Assembly: GCA_030840545.1 (NCBI GenBank)
Contig: JAVEEH010000055.1
Span: 1-5,902, forward strand
DNA from: Frankiaceae bacterium
Lineage (GTDB): Bacteria > Actinomycetota > Actinomycetes > JAFAQI01
Length of the DNA: 5,902 bases
Direction: 5' to 3'
Part shown: positions 1 through 5,902 of the stretch, in pieces
How the letters are laid out: the number at the start of each line of letters is the position of its first letter
How positions within the stretch are numbered: the first letter of the stretch is position 1
The notes under the pieces: model-generated
Database searches by the model: none
The model's input: only the letters and a program-made list of their open reading frames with translations
Told to the model about the DNA's origin: nothing
Position numbers and translations under genes: made by a program

Positions 1-2089
1 GCTGCATCTGGCCGGAGCCGAAGAGCTCGCCGACGACCTTCATGCCCTCGAGCAGATGGTCGTTGATGATGTCGAGCGGTGACTTGCCGCCGGACATCGC
101 TTCGTCCAGGTCGGCTTCGAGGCCGACGCGCTCACCGTCGATGATGCGCCGGGACAGTCGCTCGCCCAGCGGCAGGGCAGCAAGCTCCTCGGCCCGGGAC
201 TGCCTCGCCGCGGCGACGTCGACGCCCTCGAACAGGTCGAGGAACTTCTGCAGCGGGTCGTAGCCCTCCCGCCGGCGGTCATAGACGAGGTCGAGCGCCA
301 CCTCGCGCTGCTCGTCCGGGATGCGCGCGAACGGCAGGATCTTGCTCGCGTGCACGATCGCCGAGTCGAGGCCAGCCTTGACGGCCTCGTGCAGGAACAC
401 CGAGTTGAGCACCTGGCGGGCGGCAGGGTTGACGCCGAAAGAGACGTTGGACAGTCCCAGCGTCGTCTGGACGTCGGGATAGCGCTTCTTGACCTCGCGG
501 ATCGCCTCGAGCGTCTCGAGCGCGTCGCGGCGCGTCTCTTCCTGGCCGGTCGTGATCGGGAAGGTCAGGCAGTCGATGAGGATGTCGCCGATGTCGACGC
601 CCCAGTTGCCGGTCAGGTCCTCGATGAGCCGGGACGCCACCCGCACCTTCCACTCCGCGGTGCGGGCCTGACCCTCCTCGTCGATGGTCAAGGCGATCAC
701 GGCGGCGCCGTGCTCGCGTACGACGTGCATCATCCGGGTCATCCGGGACTCGGGGCCGTCGCCATCTTCGTAGTTGACCGAGTTGACGACGCAGCGGCCG
801 CCGAGGCACTCGAGCCCGGCCTCGACCACGGCTGGTTCGGTGGAGTCGAGCACGAGCGGCAACGTCGACGCGGTGGCGAACCGCGTCGCGACCTCACGCA
901 TGTCGCCGACGCCGTCGCGTCCGACGTAGTCGATGCAGACGTCGAGCAGGTGAGCGCCGTCGCGGGTCTGATCGCGCGCGATCTCGACGCAGTCGTCCCA
1001 CCGGCCTTCGAGCATCGCGTCACGGAAGGCGCGCGAGCCGTTGGCGTTGGTGCGCTCGCCGATCGTGAGGTAGGTCGTGTCCTGGCGGAAGGGCACGTGC
1101 TGGTAGAGGCTCGCGGCCCCGCGCTCGGTGCGGGGTCGGCGCGGGGAGACGGCTCGGCCGCCGACCCGCTCGACGACGGCCCGGAGATGCTCCGGCGTCG
1201 TACCGCAGCAGCCGCCGACCAGCGCGAGCCCGAAGTCTCGGGTGAAGGCATCGTGCGCGTCAGCGAGCTCCGCGGGGGTCAGTGGATAGCTGGCGCCGTC
1301 GGCGGTCAGCTGCGGCAGACCGGCGTTGGGCATGCAGGACAACCCGATCCGGGCATGCCGGGAGAGATAGCGCAGGTGCTCGCTCATCTCCGCGGGCCCG
1401 GTCGCGCAGTTGAGACCGATGAGATCGATGTCCAGCGGCTCGAGCGCCGTCAGTGCGGCACCGATCTCGCTGCCCATCAACATCGTGCCGGTCGTCTCCA
1501 CGGTGACCTGCGCGATCAACGGCAGCTTGAGGCCGGTCGAGCGGAAGGCCTGTCGCGCCCCGTTCAGGGCCGCCTTGGCCTGCAGCAGGTCCTGCGCCGT
1601 CTCGACGAGGATCGCATCCGCGCCGCCCTCGACGAGGCCGGTGACCTCGGCGGAGTAGGCGTCGCGGAGCACGGCGTAGGAGACATGGCCGAGCGTGGGC
1701 AGCTTGGTGCCCGGCCCGACCGATCCGATGACCCAGCGCGGGCGGTCGGGCGTCGACCAGCCGTCGGCCACCTCGCGCGCGATCCGCGCACCGGCGAGAG
1801 ACAGCTCATGGATGCGCTCGGCGATGCCGTACTCACCCAGGTTGGCGAGATTGGCGCCGAACGTGTTGGTTTCGACCGCGTCGCAACCGACGGCGAAGTA
1901 GGCATCGTGCACCGCGTGGACGACGTCGGGCCGGGTGACGTTGAGGACCTCGTTGCAGCCCTCGTGACCTTCGAAGTCGTCGAGGGAGAGGTCGTGCTCC
2001 TGCAGCATCGTGCCCATTGCGCCGTCGGCAACGACGACCCGCTCGCGCAGGGCGGCGAGCAGGGAGCTGTCAGCGGCGTCAGAGGTCAT
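1..2089 (-). CDS. metH: Methionine synthase, cobalamin-dependent (N-terminal 696 codons; 3' end beyond window)
   Basis: Transfers a methyl group from methyltetrahydrofolate through cobalamin to homocysteine, giving methionine in the cytoplasm. I translated the minus strand from ATG at 2089 and found 696 uninterrupted codons. The homocysteine-binding domain spans about residues 8-310, with ADGAMGTMLQ at 21-30 and the zinc-ligand cysteines C228 (GLNCATGP) and C294/C295 (GGCCGTTPEHL). The pterin-binding domain follows at about 340-600, with IGERTNANG at 343-351, LDVCIDYVGRD at 382-392, LDSTEP at 414-419 and NSVNYEDG at 436-443. The start of the cobalamin cap helices is at about 640-696, ending in GELFGSGQMQ. 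Family members are near 1200 residues, so roughly 500 are missing, including the cobalamin DxHxxG motif and the reactivation domain. The ATG was chosen because the conserved domain starts just after it; no Shine-Dalgarno precedes it. It is divergent from the usp gene. No B12 riboswitch fits in the 108-bp upstream gap. Identification is secure. Confidence 0.97.
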   Translation of the reverse strand, partial: MTSDAADSSLLAALRERVVVADGAMGTMLQEHDLSLDDFEGHEGCNEVLNVTRPDVVHAVHDAYFAVGCDAVETNTFGANLANLGEYGIAERIHELSLAGARIAREVADGWSTPDRPRWVIGSVGPGTKLPTLGHVSYAVLRDAYSAEVTGLVEGGADAILVETAQDLLQAKAALNGARQAFRSTGLKLPLIAQVTVETTGTMLMGSEIGAALTALEPLDIDLIGLNCATGPAEMSEHLRYLSRHARIGLSCMPNAGLPQLTADGASYPLTPAELADAHDAFTRDFGLALVGGCCGTTPEHLRAVVERVGGRAVSPRRPRTERGAASLYQHVPFRQDTTYLTIGERTNANGSRAFRDAMLEGRWDDCVEIARDQTRDGAHLLDVCIDYVGRDGVGDMREVATRFATASTLPLVLDSTEPAVVEAGLECLGGRCVVNSVNYEDGDGPESRMTRMMHVVREHGAAVIALTIDEEGQARTAEWKVRVASRLIEDLTGNWGVDIGDILIDCLTFPITTGQEETRRDALETLEAIREVKKRYPDVQTTLGLSNVSFGVNPAARQVLNSVFLHEAVKAGLDSAIVHASKILPFARIPDEQREVALDLVYDRRREGYDPLQKFLDLFEGVDVAAARQSRAEELAALPLGERLSRRIIDGERVGLEADLDEAMSGGKSPLDIINDHLLEGMKVVGELFGSGQMQ

Positions 2090-2148
2090 GATCAGTAGCA
2101 GAAGTCTACCGGCGGTGGGTGAAATGAGACGAACCGATAACGTCGTGC

Positions 2149-2171
2149 GCACCACTCGCACCACTCGCACC
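2149..2171. repeat. Short tandem repeat, 9-bp unit, about 2.5 copies, upstream of usp
   Basis: The unit GCACCACTC occurs at 2149-2157 and again at 2158-2166, followed by a partial third copy (GCACC) at 2167-2171. It lies between the candidate usp -10 and the usp ribosome binding site, so it would fall in the 5' untranslated leader or near the transcription start. It could be an operator for a protein that binds direct repeats, or a simple slippage product. The repeat is directly visible; any function is inference. Confidence 0.55.
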
Positions 2172-2185
2172 GCCACGGCTCGACG

Positions 2186-2192
2186 AAGGGGG
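2186..2192 (+). promoter_or_regulatory. Ribosome binding site of usp
   Basis: AAGGGGG lies 5 nt before the GTG at 2198. It is a strong purine-rich Shine-Dalgarno match and fixes the start of the universal stress protein at this GTG rather than at a later codon. Confidence 0.75.
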
Positions 2193-2197
2193 CCTGC

Positions 2198-2662
2198 GTG
2201 TCCAGCTACAAGACGATCCTCGTCGGCACCGATGGCTCCGAGTCGTCCTTCCGCGCGGTCGAGCGTGCAGCGGCCGTCGCCGCCGACACCGGGGCGACGT
2301 TGCTCATCGTGTCTGCCTATTCCGAGATGCCCGACCGCGACCGCCGCCGTGCCGCTGATGCGCTCGGCGAGGAGTCCTACAAGGTGATGGGCTCGCACCC
2401 GGCCGAGGACATCCTTCGCGAAGCGGCCGACAAGGCAAAGAAGGCCGGCGCGAAGAGCGTCGACACGGTCGCTCAGGCCGGCGACCCGGTCGACGTGCTC
2501 GTGCAGGTGGTCGACAAGCGCGGCGTGGACCTCTGCATCGTCGGCAACCGTGGCCTCAACAGCCTCGCGGGGCGACTGCTCGGCTCGGTTCCTGCCAACA
2601 TCAGCCATCGCGCTGCCTGCGACGTGCTCATCGTGCACACCACCACCGGTCGCGGTCGCTGA
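2198..2662 (+). CDS. Universal stress protein, UspA family, ATP-binding type
   Basis: A single-domain 154-residue universal stress protein, the usual length for one Usp domain (tandem-domain actinobacterial Usps are about 300). The N-terminal strand YKTILVGTDGSE (residues 4-15) carries the conserved Asp12 and Ser14. Near the C-terminus the nucleotide-binding signature G-x2-G-x9-G-S is complete at G116, G119, G129 and S130, followed by the final strand DVLIVHT. The complete signature places it with ATP-binding Usps (MJ0577-like) rather than the non-binding UspA type. Such proteins are cytoplasmic, usually dimeric, and linked to stress, hypoxia or stationary phase, but the specific role of this one cannot be read from sequence. 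It starts at GTG behind a strong ribosome binding site and is probably the first gene of a three-gene unit, ending 22 bp before the hydrolase. Confidence 0.93.
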   Translation: MSSYKTILVGTDGSESSFRAVERAAAVAADTGATLLIVSAYSEMPDRDRRRAADALGEESYKVMGSHPAEDILREAADKAKKAGAKSVDTVAQAGDPVDVLVQVVDKRGVDLCIVGNRGLNSLAGRLLGSVPANISHRAACDVLIVHTTTGRGR

Positions 2663-2684
2663 CGTCGCACGGCGCGGCGGTGTC

Positions 2685-3572
2685 GTGACTGCATTGGGGG
2701 TGGCGCCACCACCGGCCGGAGGCATCGACTTCACCCTCCCCGGCGACGGCGTCCGGCTCGGCGCGACCCGCTGGCCGGGTGACGGGACACCGATCGTGCT
2801 GCTGCACGGGCTGGCGTCCCAGCGCCGCTTCTGGAACCTGGTCGTCCCGCATCTCGCCGGGCTGCCGGTCGTCGCCATCGACCAGCGCGGTCACGGCGAC
2901 TCTGACCGGCCGGCGGGCGGCTACGACCTGGACTCGGTGGTCGGCGACCTCGCAACGGCGATGGATGCGCTCGGCTGGTCCCGCGCGGTCGTCGTCGGTC
3001 ACTCGTGGGGCGGCTCGGTGGCCGCGACGTTCGCGGCCGAGCACCCCGAACGCACCCTCAGCCTGGTGGCGCTGGACGGCGGCTTCGCCTCACCCCGGGC
3101 GGCCGACGGTGATCGGGCGGACATCCGCAAGCGGCTGGAACCGCCGCGGTGGGTGCTCCCGCCGGACGAGCTCGTGCAGATGATCAGCTCCCGACCGCCG
3201 GGCGGGGTCTGGACTCCCGAGCTCGCGGCAGCGGTGCTGCCGATCTTCGAGGTCGGACCGGCCGGGCTGGCCCGCGCCCGGCTGCCGTTCGAGATCCACA
3301 TGCAGATCGTGGACACGCTGCTCGACTACGACGAGATCGCCGTCCTGTCCCGGGTGCGCTGCGCCGCCTGGCTGGTCTCGTGTGAACCGGTCGGGACGCC
3401 GGACGCATGGTCGGCGGCGAAGTCCACGGCCCTCGAGCGTCTCGCCGGGCACGTCGCCCGACCTCGGCTTTTGCGCTGGGGAGGCGCAGTCCACGACGTA
3501 CCCTTGCAGTGGCCGGCGCTCGTCGCCGGACTGATCCGGGCCGCGGCGGCCGACGTCGCGACCGGAGGGTAG
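2685..3572 (+). CDS. Alpha/beta-fold hydrolase, substrate unknown
   Basis: A 295-residue alpha/beta-hydrolase, normal length for the fold. Visible landmarks are the oxyanion-loop VLLHG motif (H41-G42), DQRGHGDSDRP from D66, the nucleophile elbow VVVGHSWGG with Ser107, and a C-terminal catalytic His270 in the context HDVPLQWP. The catalytic acid is uncertain: where many relatives read G-x-x-D after strand 7 this protein has SCEPVGTPD, so the acid could be E234, D240, or D131 in LVALDGG after strand 6. There is no signal peptide, so it is probably cytoplasmic. The region between about 135 and 215 should form a helical lid. Substrate cannot be inferred; esterase, lactonase or haloperoxidase-like relatives share this pattern. 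The reading frame is open back to 2550 inside usp, but similarity begins only near residue 15-20 of the chosen start. GTG at 2685 was preferred; TTG 2694 and GTG 2700 are alternatives, and the ribosome binding site is weak. It lies 22 bp after usp and 22 bp before the PAC2 gene. Confidence 0.88.
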   Translation: MTALGVAPPPAGGIDFTLPGDGVRLGATRWPGDGTPIVLLHGLASQRRFWNLVVPHLAGLPVVAIDQRGHGDSDRPAGGYDLDSVVGDLATAMDALGWSRAVVVGHSWGGSVAATFAAEHPERTLSLVALDGGFASPRAADGDRADIRKRLEPPRWVLPPDELVQMISSRPPGGVWTPELAAAVLPIFEVGPAGLARARLPFEIHMQIVDTLLDYDEIAVLSRVRCAAWLVSCEPVGTPDAWSAAKSTALERLAGHVARPRLLRWGGAVHDVPLQWPALVAGLIRAAAADVATGG

Positions 3573-3582
3573 AGCTGAGGCG

Positions 3583-3589
3583 AAGGGAG
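3583..3589 (+). promoter_or_regulatory. Ribosome binding site of the PAC2-family gene
   Basis: AAGGGAG lies 5 nt before the GTG at 3595, inside the 22-bp gap after the hydrolase stop codon. It supports that GTG as the start and shows independent initiation within the presumed operon. Confidence 0.7.
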
Positions 3590-3594
3590 CGCGC

Positions 3595-4422
3595 GTGACC
3601 GCCACCGGACGCGCGATGCTCGCCGCCTTCGAAGGCTGGAACGACGCGGCCGACGCCGCCTCCGGGGCGATCGAGCACCTGGAGCGCGAGTGGCAGGCAC
3701 AGCCGTTCGCGGCCATCGATCCGGAGGACTACTACGACTACCAGGTCAACCGGCCGACGGTTCGGCTCGTTGACGGGATGACCCGCCGGATCGAATGGCC
3801 GACGACCCGGTTGTCCGTGGCGAAGACACCGGAGCAGGAGGTCGTGCTGGTCCGCGGACTCGAGCCCAACATGCGCTGGCGCGCGTTCTGCGACGAGCTC
3901 GTCGACTTCGCGCACGAGCTCGACGTCGAGTCCGTCGTCTGCCTGGCAGCCCTGCTCGCCGACGTCCCGCACTCCCGGCCGATCGAGATGCACGGCTCGG
4001 CGTCGGACGAGGCGCTCGCCGCGTCACTCGGCCTGACCAAGTCCCGCTACGAAGGACCCACCGGCGTCGTCTCCGTCTTTCACGAGGCGTGTGCGCGTGC
4101 CGGCTTGAGGGTCGTGACGTTCTGGGCGTCCGTGCCGCACTACGTCGCCCAGCCGCCGTGCCCGAAGGCCACGTTGTCACTGCTGCACCGGGCCGAGGAC
4201 GCCCTCGACCTCGCGATTCCGCTCGGTGACCTGCCGGAGCAGACCCGCGCGTGGGAGCACGGGGTCGACGAGCTGGCCCGCGAGGACACCGAGATCGCGG
4301 AGTACATCTCCTCGCTGGAAGAGCGCGAAGACGAGGCCGAGCTGCCGGAGGCGTCGGGCGACGCGATCGCGAAGGCGTTCGAGCGCTATCTGCGACGCCG
4401 CGACAATCCTCCGGCCGGCTGA
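3595..4422 (+). CDS. PAC2-family protein (proteasome assembly chaperone-like fold)
   Basis: A 275-residue protein with hallmarks of the actinobacterial PAC2 family (M. tuberculosis Rv2125 type): FEGWNDA at 12-18, DYQVNRP at 48-54, a Trp-Pro at 68-69, LLADVPHSRP at 120-129, YEGPTG at 152-157, SVPHYV at 179-184 and PPCPKA at 187-192. The fold is named after a eukaryotic 20S proteasome assembly chaperone, and actinobacteria do have proteasomes, but the bacterial proteins have no established function. The last residues (PPAG) lack the C-terminal HbYX motif with which eukaryotic PAC proteins dock on the proteasome. Residues 224-256 form a strongly acidic, helix-prone stretch, followed by a basic end (RYLRRRD). 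No signal peptide or membrane helix is seen. It follows the hydrolase by 22 bp, so co-transcription is likely. GTG start is supported by the ribosome binding site and by the conserved motif at residue 12. Family assignment is firm; role is unknown. Confidence 0.92.
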   Translation: MTATGRAMLAAFEGWNDAADAASGAIEHLEREWQAQPFAAIDPEDYYDYQVNRPTVRLVDGMTRRIEWPTTRLSVAKTPEQEVVLVRGLEPNMRWRAFCDELVDFAHELDVESVVCLAALLADVPHSRPIEMHGSASDEALAASLGLTKSRYEGPTGVVSVFHEACARAGLRVVTFWASVPHYVAQPPCPKATLSLLHRAEDALDLAIPLGDLPEQTRAWEHGVDELAREDTEIAEYISSLEEREDEAELPEASGDAIAKAFERYLRRRDNPPAG

Positions 4423-4435
4423 GCCTCCCCGACGG

Positions 4436-5131
4436 CTATCGCTTCGCCGCCTCCGGCGCGCTCTGCGTCGTCACCTCGGCAGTGGCGCGTTGTTCCGGTA
4501 CGTCGGGCAGCGTGATCGACTCCGGCCGGCCGAGCCGCTGGTAGACGAAGCCGGCGATGACCAGGGTCAGCGGCCCGGTCGCGAGGAACGCGAACCAGGA
4601 CCCGATGCCGCTGATCGCGACGACCCCGACGACGACGGTGATGATGCCGAGCGCCTTGGGCACGGCCTTCGTCCGCAGCATCGACACCCCCATGCCGAGC
4701 GTCGCGAGCGCGAGGCCGACCATCATCGTCGGCCACCACAGGTTGGACTGAACGAGGTTGAGGGTCTGTGCCGACGCGGGGCTCAGCGACGTCACGTGGT
4801 CGCTCAGGATCGCGCTGGTGCCGGCTGCCAACGTGAGCCCGGCGGCGAACAGCAGAGCGCCTGCCACCGTCGTCGTCGCGAGCACGTCGGCGCCACGCGA
4901 GCGCAGATAGCGCGCAACGCTGATGAAGTAGACGAGTGCGAAGAGGGCAGCGTAGGCGGCCAGCACGATCCCGGCGTGCTGCCGGCCCACGTGTGAGCTG
5001 TAGTAGCTGAGGACCTTGGCCCCGCTGGTGTCCGTGCTCGGCGTGTTCGCGGTGACGTTGAGAAGGGCCACGATGAGCCCGACCATCACGACGCCGGACA
5101 GCGGCGCCAGGCGCTTCCATCGATCGGTCAT
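4436..5131 (-). CDS. Six-helix integral membrane protein of unknown function
   Basis: A 231-residue protein with six hydrophobic segments at about residues 10-27, 53-74, 84-106, 132-151, 158-176 and 178-198. Basic residues follow the positive-inside rule: RWKR at the N-terminus, RYLRSR after helix 2, RTKAVPK after helix 4, YQRLGR after helix 6. Both ends are therefore predicted to be cytoplasmic. The tail from about 200 is hydrophilic and Ala/Glu/Thr-rich. The first outer loop holds LSYYSSHVGRQ, resembling a YY-x-x-H motif I recall from uncharacterised actinobacterial membrane proteins; this is memory, not a search. There is no cleavable signal peptide and no enzymatic or transporter motif that I recognise. 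ATG at 5131 is supported by AAAGGA 6 nt upstream. A second, out-of-frame ATG with its own Shine-Dalgarno lies 25 nt earlier. The gene is convergent with the PAC2 gene and lies 141 bp downstream of mshC on the same strand. Confidence 0.87.
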   Translation of the reverse strand: MTDRWKRLAPLSGVVMVGLIVALLNVTANTPSTDTSGAKVLSYYSSHVGRQHAGIVLAAYAALFALVYFISVARYLRSRGADVLATTTVAGALLFAAGLTLAAGTSAILSDHVTSLSPASAQTLNLVQSNLWWPTMMVGLALATLGMGVSMLRTKAVPKALGIITVVVGVVAISGIGSWFAFLATGPLTLVIAGFVYQRLGRPESITLPDVPEQRATAEVTTQSAPEAAKR

Positions 5132-5137
5132 GGTCTG

Positions 5138-5143
5138 TCCTTT
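5138..5143 (-). promoter_or_regulatory. Ribosome binding site of the membrane-protein gene
   Basis: Read on the minus strand this is AAAGGA, 6 nt before ATG 5131, an ideal spacing. It supports that start over the earlier out-of-frame ATG at 5156, whose AAAGGAG (5160-5166) sits only 3 nt from the ATG. Confidence 0.75.
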
Positions 5144-5170
5144 CGCTGGGCGACATTCGCTCCTTTCGCC

Positions 5171-5199
5171 GTAGTAGCACCGGACTCACGGCATGTCAG
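5171..5199 (-). promoter_or_regulatory. Candidate sigma-70-type promoter of the membrane-protein gene
   Basis: On the minus strand CTGACA (5194-5199) matches five of six bases of the TTGACA -35 consensus and is separated by exactly 17 bp from TACTAC (5171-5176), a partial -10 match. Transcription would begin near 5164-5165, giving a leader of about 33 nt to ATG 5131. The 141-bp gap after mshC makes a separate promoter plausible. No -10 stronger than this is seen in the gap. Confidence 0.4.
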
Positions 5200-5272
5200 C
5201 GGTTCGGCGGGATATCACGAATTGCGCCAACTGCAGAGAAAATGCCCGAGTGCCAGGACCGACGACGGCGGT

Positions 5273-5902
5273 TCAGACGACGCCGAGCAACGCGTCCACC
5301 GCGAGCGCGACGGCACGAGGTGCCGCCTCGTCGGTTCCTTCCGCCGCAACCCACGCATCGACAACCAGGAGTGCGTCGGGCGTGCGCAGGCCGTCGGCGA
5401 GGCACTCACGCACGGCGTCCACGACGGGCTGCGCGGCCGGGGCTGCCGTCCGGGCGAACGCCGTGCGCCAACCGGCCAACCGACGGTCGGCGGCGGCCAG
5501 CTCATCGTCGTGCCACTCCCAGTCGTGGCGGTGGTCGTGGGCGAGCAACGCCAACCGGATCGCCATCGGATCGACGCCGTCGGCGCGCAGCTTCGAGACA
5601 AAGACGAGGTTGCCGCGCGACTTCGACATCTTCTCGCCGTCGTAACCGACCATCGCCTGATGCACGAACGTGCGCGCGAACGGCCAGTGGCCGGTGACGA
5701 CCGAGGCCTCCGCGGCCCCGAGCTCGTGATGCGGGAAGACCAGGTCGGAGCCGCCGCCCTGGACGTCGATCACCGGTCCGAGATGGCGAAGCGCGATCGC
5801 CGCGCACTCGACGTGCCAGCCGGGACGGCCCGCGCCGGCGGGCGAGTCCCAGGCCGGCTCCCCCGGCCGGGCAGCCTGCCAGAGGAGGCAGTCGAGCGGG
5901 TC
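5273..5902 (-). CDS. mshC: Cysteine:GlcN-inositol ligase of mycothiol synthesis (C-terminal 209 residues; 5' end beyond window)
   Basis: MshC uses ATP to activate cysteine and couples it to the amine of glucosaminyl-inositol, the penultimate step of mycothiol synthesis in the cytoplasm. It is a paralogue of cysteinyl-tRNA synthetase. The minus strand reads through from 5902 to TGA at 5273-5275. Numbering from the window edge, the fragment shows DPLDCLLW (1-8), RPGWHVECAAIA with a presumed zinc-ligand Cys33 (26-37), QGGGSDLVFPHHE with presumed ligand histidines (48-60), and the KMSKS adenylate loop GEKMSKSRGN (89-98). The DPLDxLLW and RPGEPxW context and the short C-terminal helical domain, with no tRNA anticodon-binding extension, favour MshC over CysS. 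Full-length proteins are about 410 residues, so the N-terminal half with the HIGH motif and first zinc cysteine is missing. The C-terminus has the expected length. No strong terminator follows the stop. Confidence 0.93.
   Translation of the reverse strand, partial: DPLDCLLWQAARPGEPAWDSPAGAGRPGWHVECAAIALRHLGPVIDVQGGGSDLVFPHHELGAAEASVVTGHWPFARTFVHQAMVGYDGEKMSKSRGNLVFVSKLRADGVDPMAIRLALLAHDHRHDWEWHDDELAAADRRLAGWRTAFARTAAPAAQPVVDAVRECLADGLRTPDALLVVDAWVAAEGTDEAAPRAVALAVDALLGVV

Larger units (their letters stand above)
2090..2197. promoter_or_regulatory. Divergent intergenic region between metH and usp
   Basis: This 108-bp gap must hold the promoters of both metH (leftward) and the usp-led unit (rightward), because the genes diverge. 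On the minus strand a TAGACT hexamer (2103-2108) has the TAnnnT form of an actinobacterial -10 box. It would start transcription about 7 nt before the metH ATG, fitting a very short or absent leader; no good -35 is seen. On the plus strand GATAAC (2136-2141) is a weak -10 candidate for usp, also without a clear -35. Both promoter calls are tentative. There is no room for a large riboswitch. Confidence 0.4.

Noticed and set aside
350..2098. A 582-codon open frame on the plus strand, antisense to metH.
   Set aside because: Its codons pair exactly with metH codons, so it stays open simply because metH avoids TTA, CTA and TCA in GC-rich DNA. The translation has no recognisable domain, while the minus strand is unmistakably MetH.
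2090..2197. Possible cobalamin riboswitch upstream of metH.
   Set aside because: The gap is too short for one, and I see no B12-box-like sequence.
2550..2684. An N-terminal extension of the hydrolase frame overlapping the end of usp.
   Set aside because: It overlaps the conserved nucleotide-binding region of usp and its translation shows no hydrolase similarity; GTG at 2685 gives a normal-length protein.
4386..5156. A 256-codon minus-strand frame starting from a second Shine-Dalgarno/ATG and covering the membrane-protein gene.
   Set aside because: Its product is low-complexity Arg/His/Gly-rich, typical of a shadow frame, and it runs into the PAC2 gene on the other strand. The alternative frame gives a coherent six-helix protein. 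The start site itself is kept as a finding.
5235..5272. Possible CIRCE-like half-site (GGCACTCG on the minus strand) and a hairpin after mshC.
   Set aside because: No inverted partner for the half-site is present, and the best stem (CCG/CGG) is only 3-4 bp without a U-tract.
5193..5645. A 150-codon plus-strand open frame over the end of mshC.
   Set aside because: Ser/Arg/Ala-rich shadow of mshC, whose minus-strand translation contains the KMSKS loop and other family motifs.

Overview
The window reads as chromosomal core DNA from a high-GC Gram-positive bacterium (Actinomycetota). The base composition is strongly GC-rich, GTG starts are common, and the right end carries mshC, a mycothiol-biosynthesis gene confined to actinobacteria. 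I cannot place it at genus level from sequence alone.

Layout, left to right: (1) positions 1-2089, minus strand: the first 696 codons of metH, cobalamin-dependent methionine synthase, running off the left edge inside the cobalamin 'cap' domain. (2) 2090-2197: a 108-bp divergent intergenic region with a short tandem repeat and a strong ribosome binding site for the next gene. (3) 2198-4422, plus strand: three tightly spaced genes that probably form one transcription unit, namely an ATP-binding-type universal stress protein, an alpha/beta-hydrolase and a PAC2-family protein. The two gaps inside this unit are both 22 bp. (4) 4436-5131, minus strand: a six-helix membrane protein of unknown function, convergent with the PAC2 gene (13-bp gap). 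(5) 5132-5272: an intergenic region with a plausible promoter for the membrane-protein gene. (6) 5273-5902, minus strand: the C-terminal half of mshC, the ligase that joins cysteine to glucosaminyl-inositol, running off the right edge.

metH and mshC are both sulfur metabolism genes (methionine regeneration; cysteine use for mycothiol). A PAC2 gene lying between them recalls, from memory, the metH/PAC2/mshC neighbourhood of Mycobacterium tuberculosis. The usp, hydrolase and membrane-protein genes look like lineage-specific neighbours, and nothing in the sequence shows that they act in the same pathway.

There are no mobile elements, CRISPR arrays, tRNA or rRNA genes, and no sign of recent transfer. 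I found no convincing new system. The points worth a second look are small: an atypical catalytic acid in the hydrolase, two competing start sites in front of the membrane protein, a possibly leaderless metH, and the conserved gene neighbourhood.
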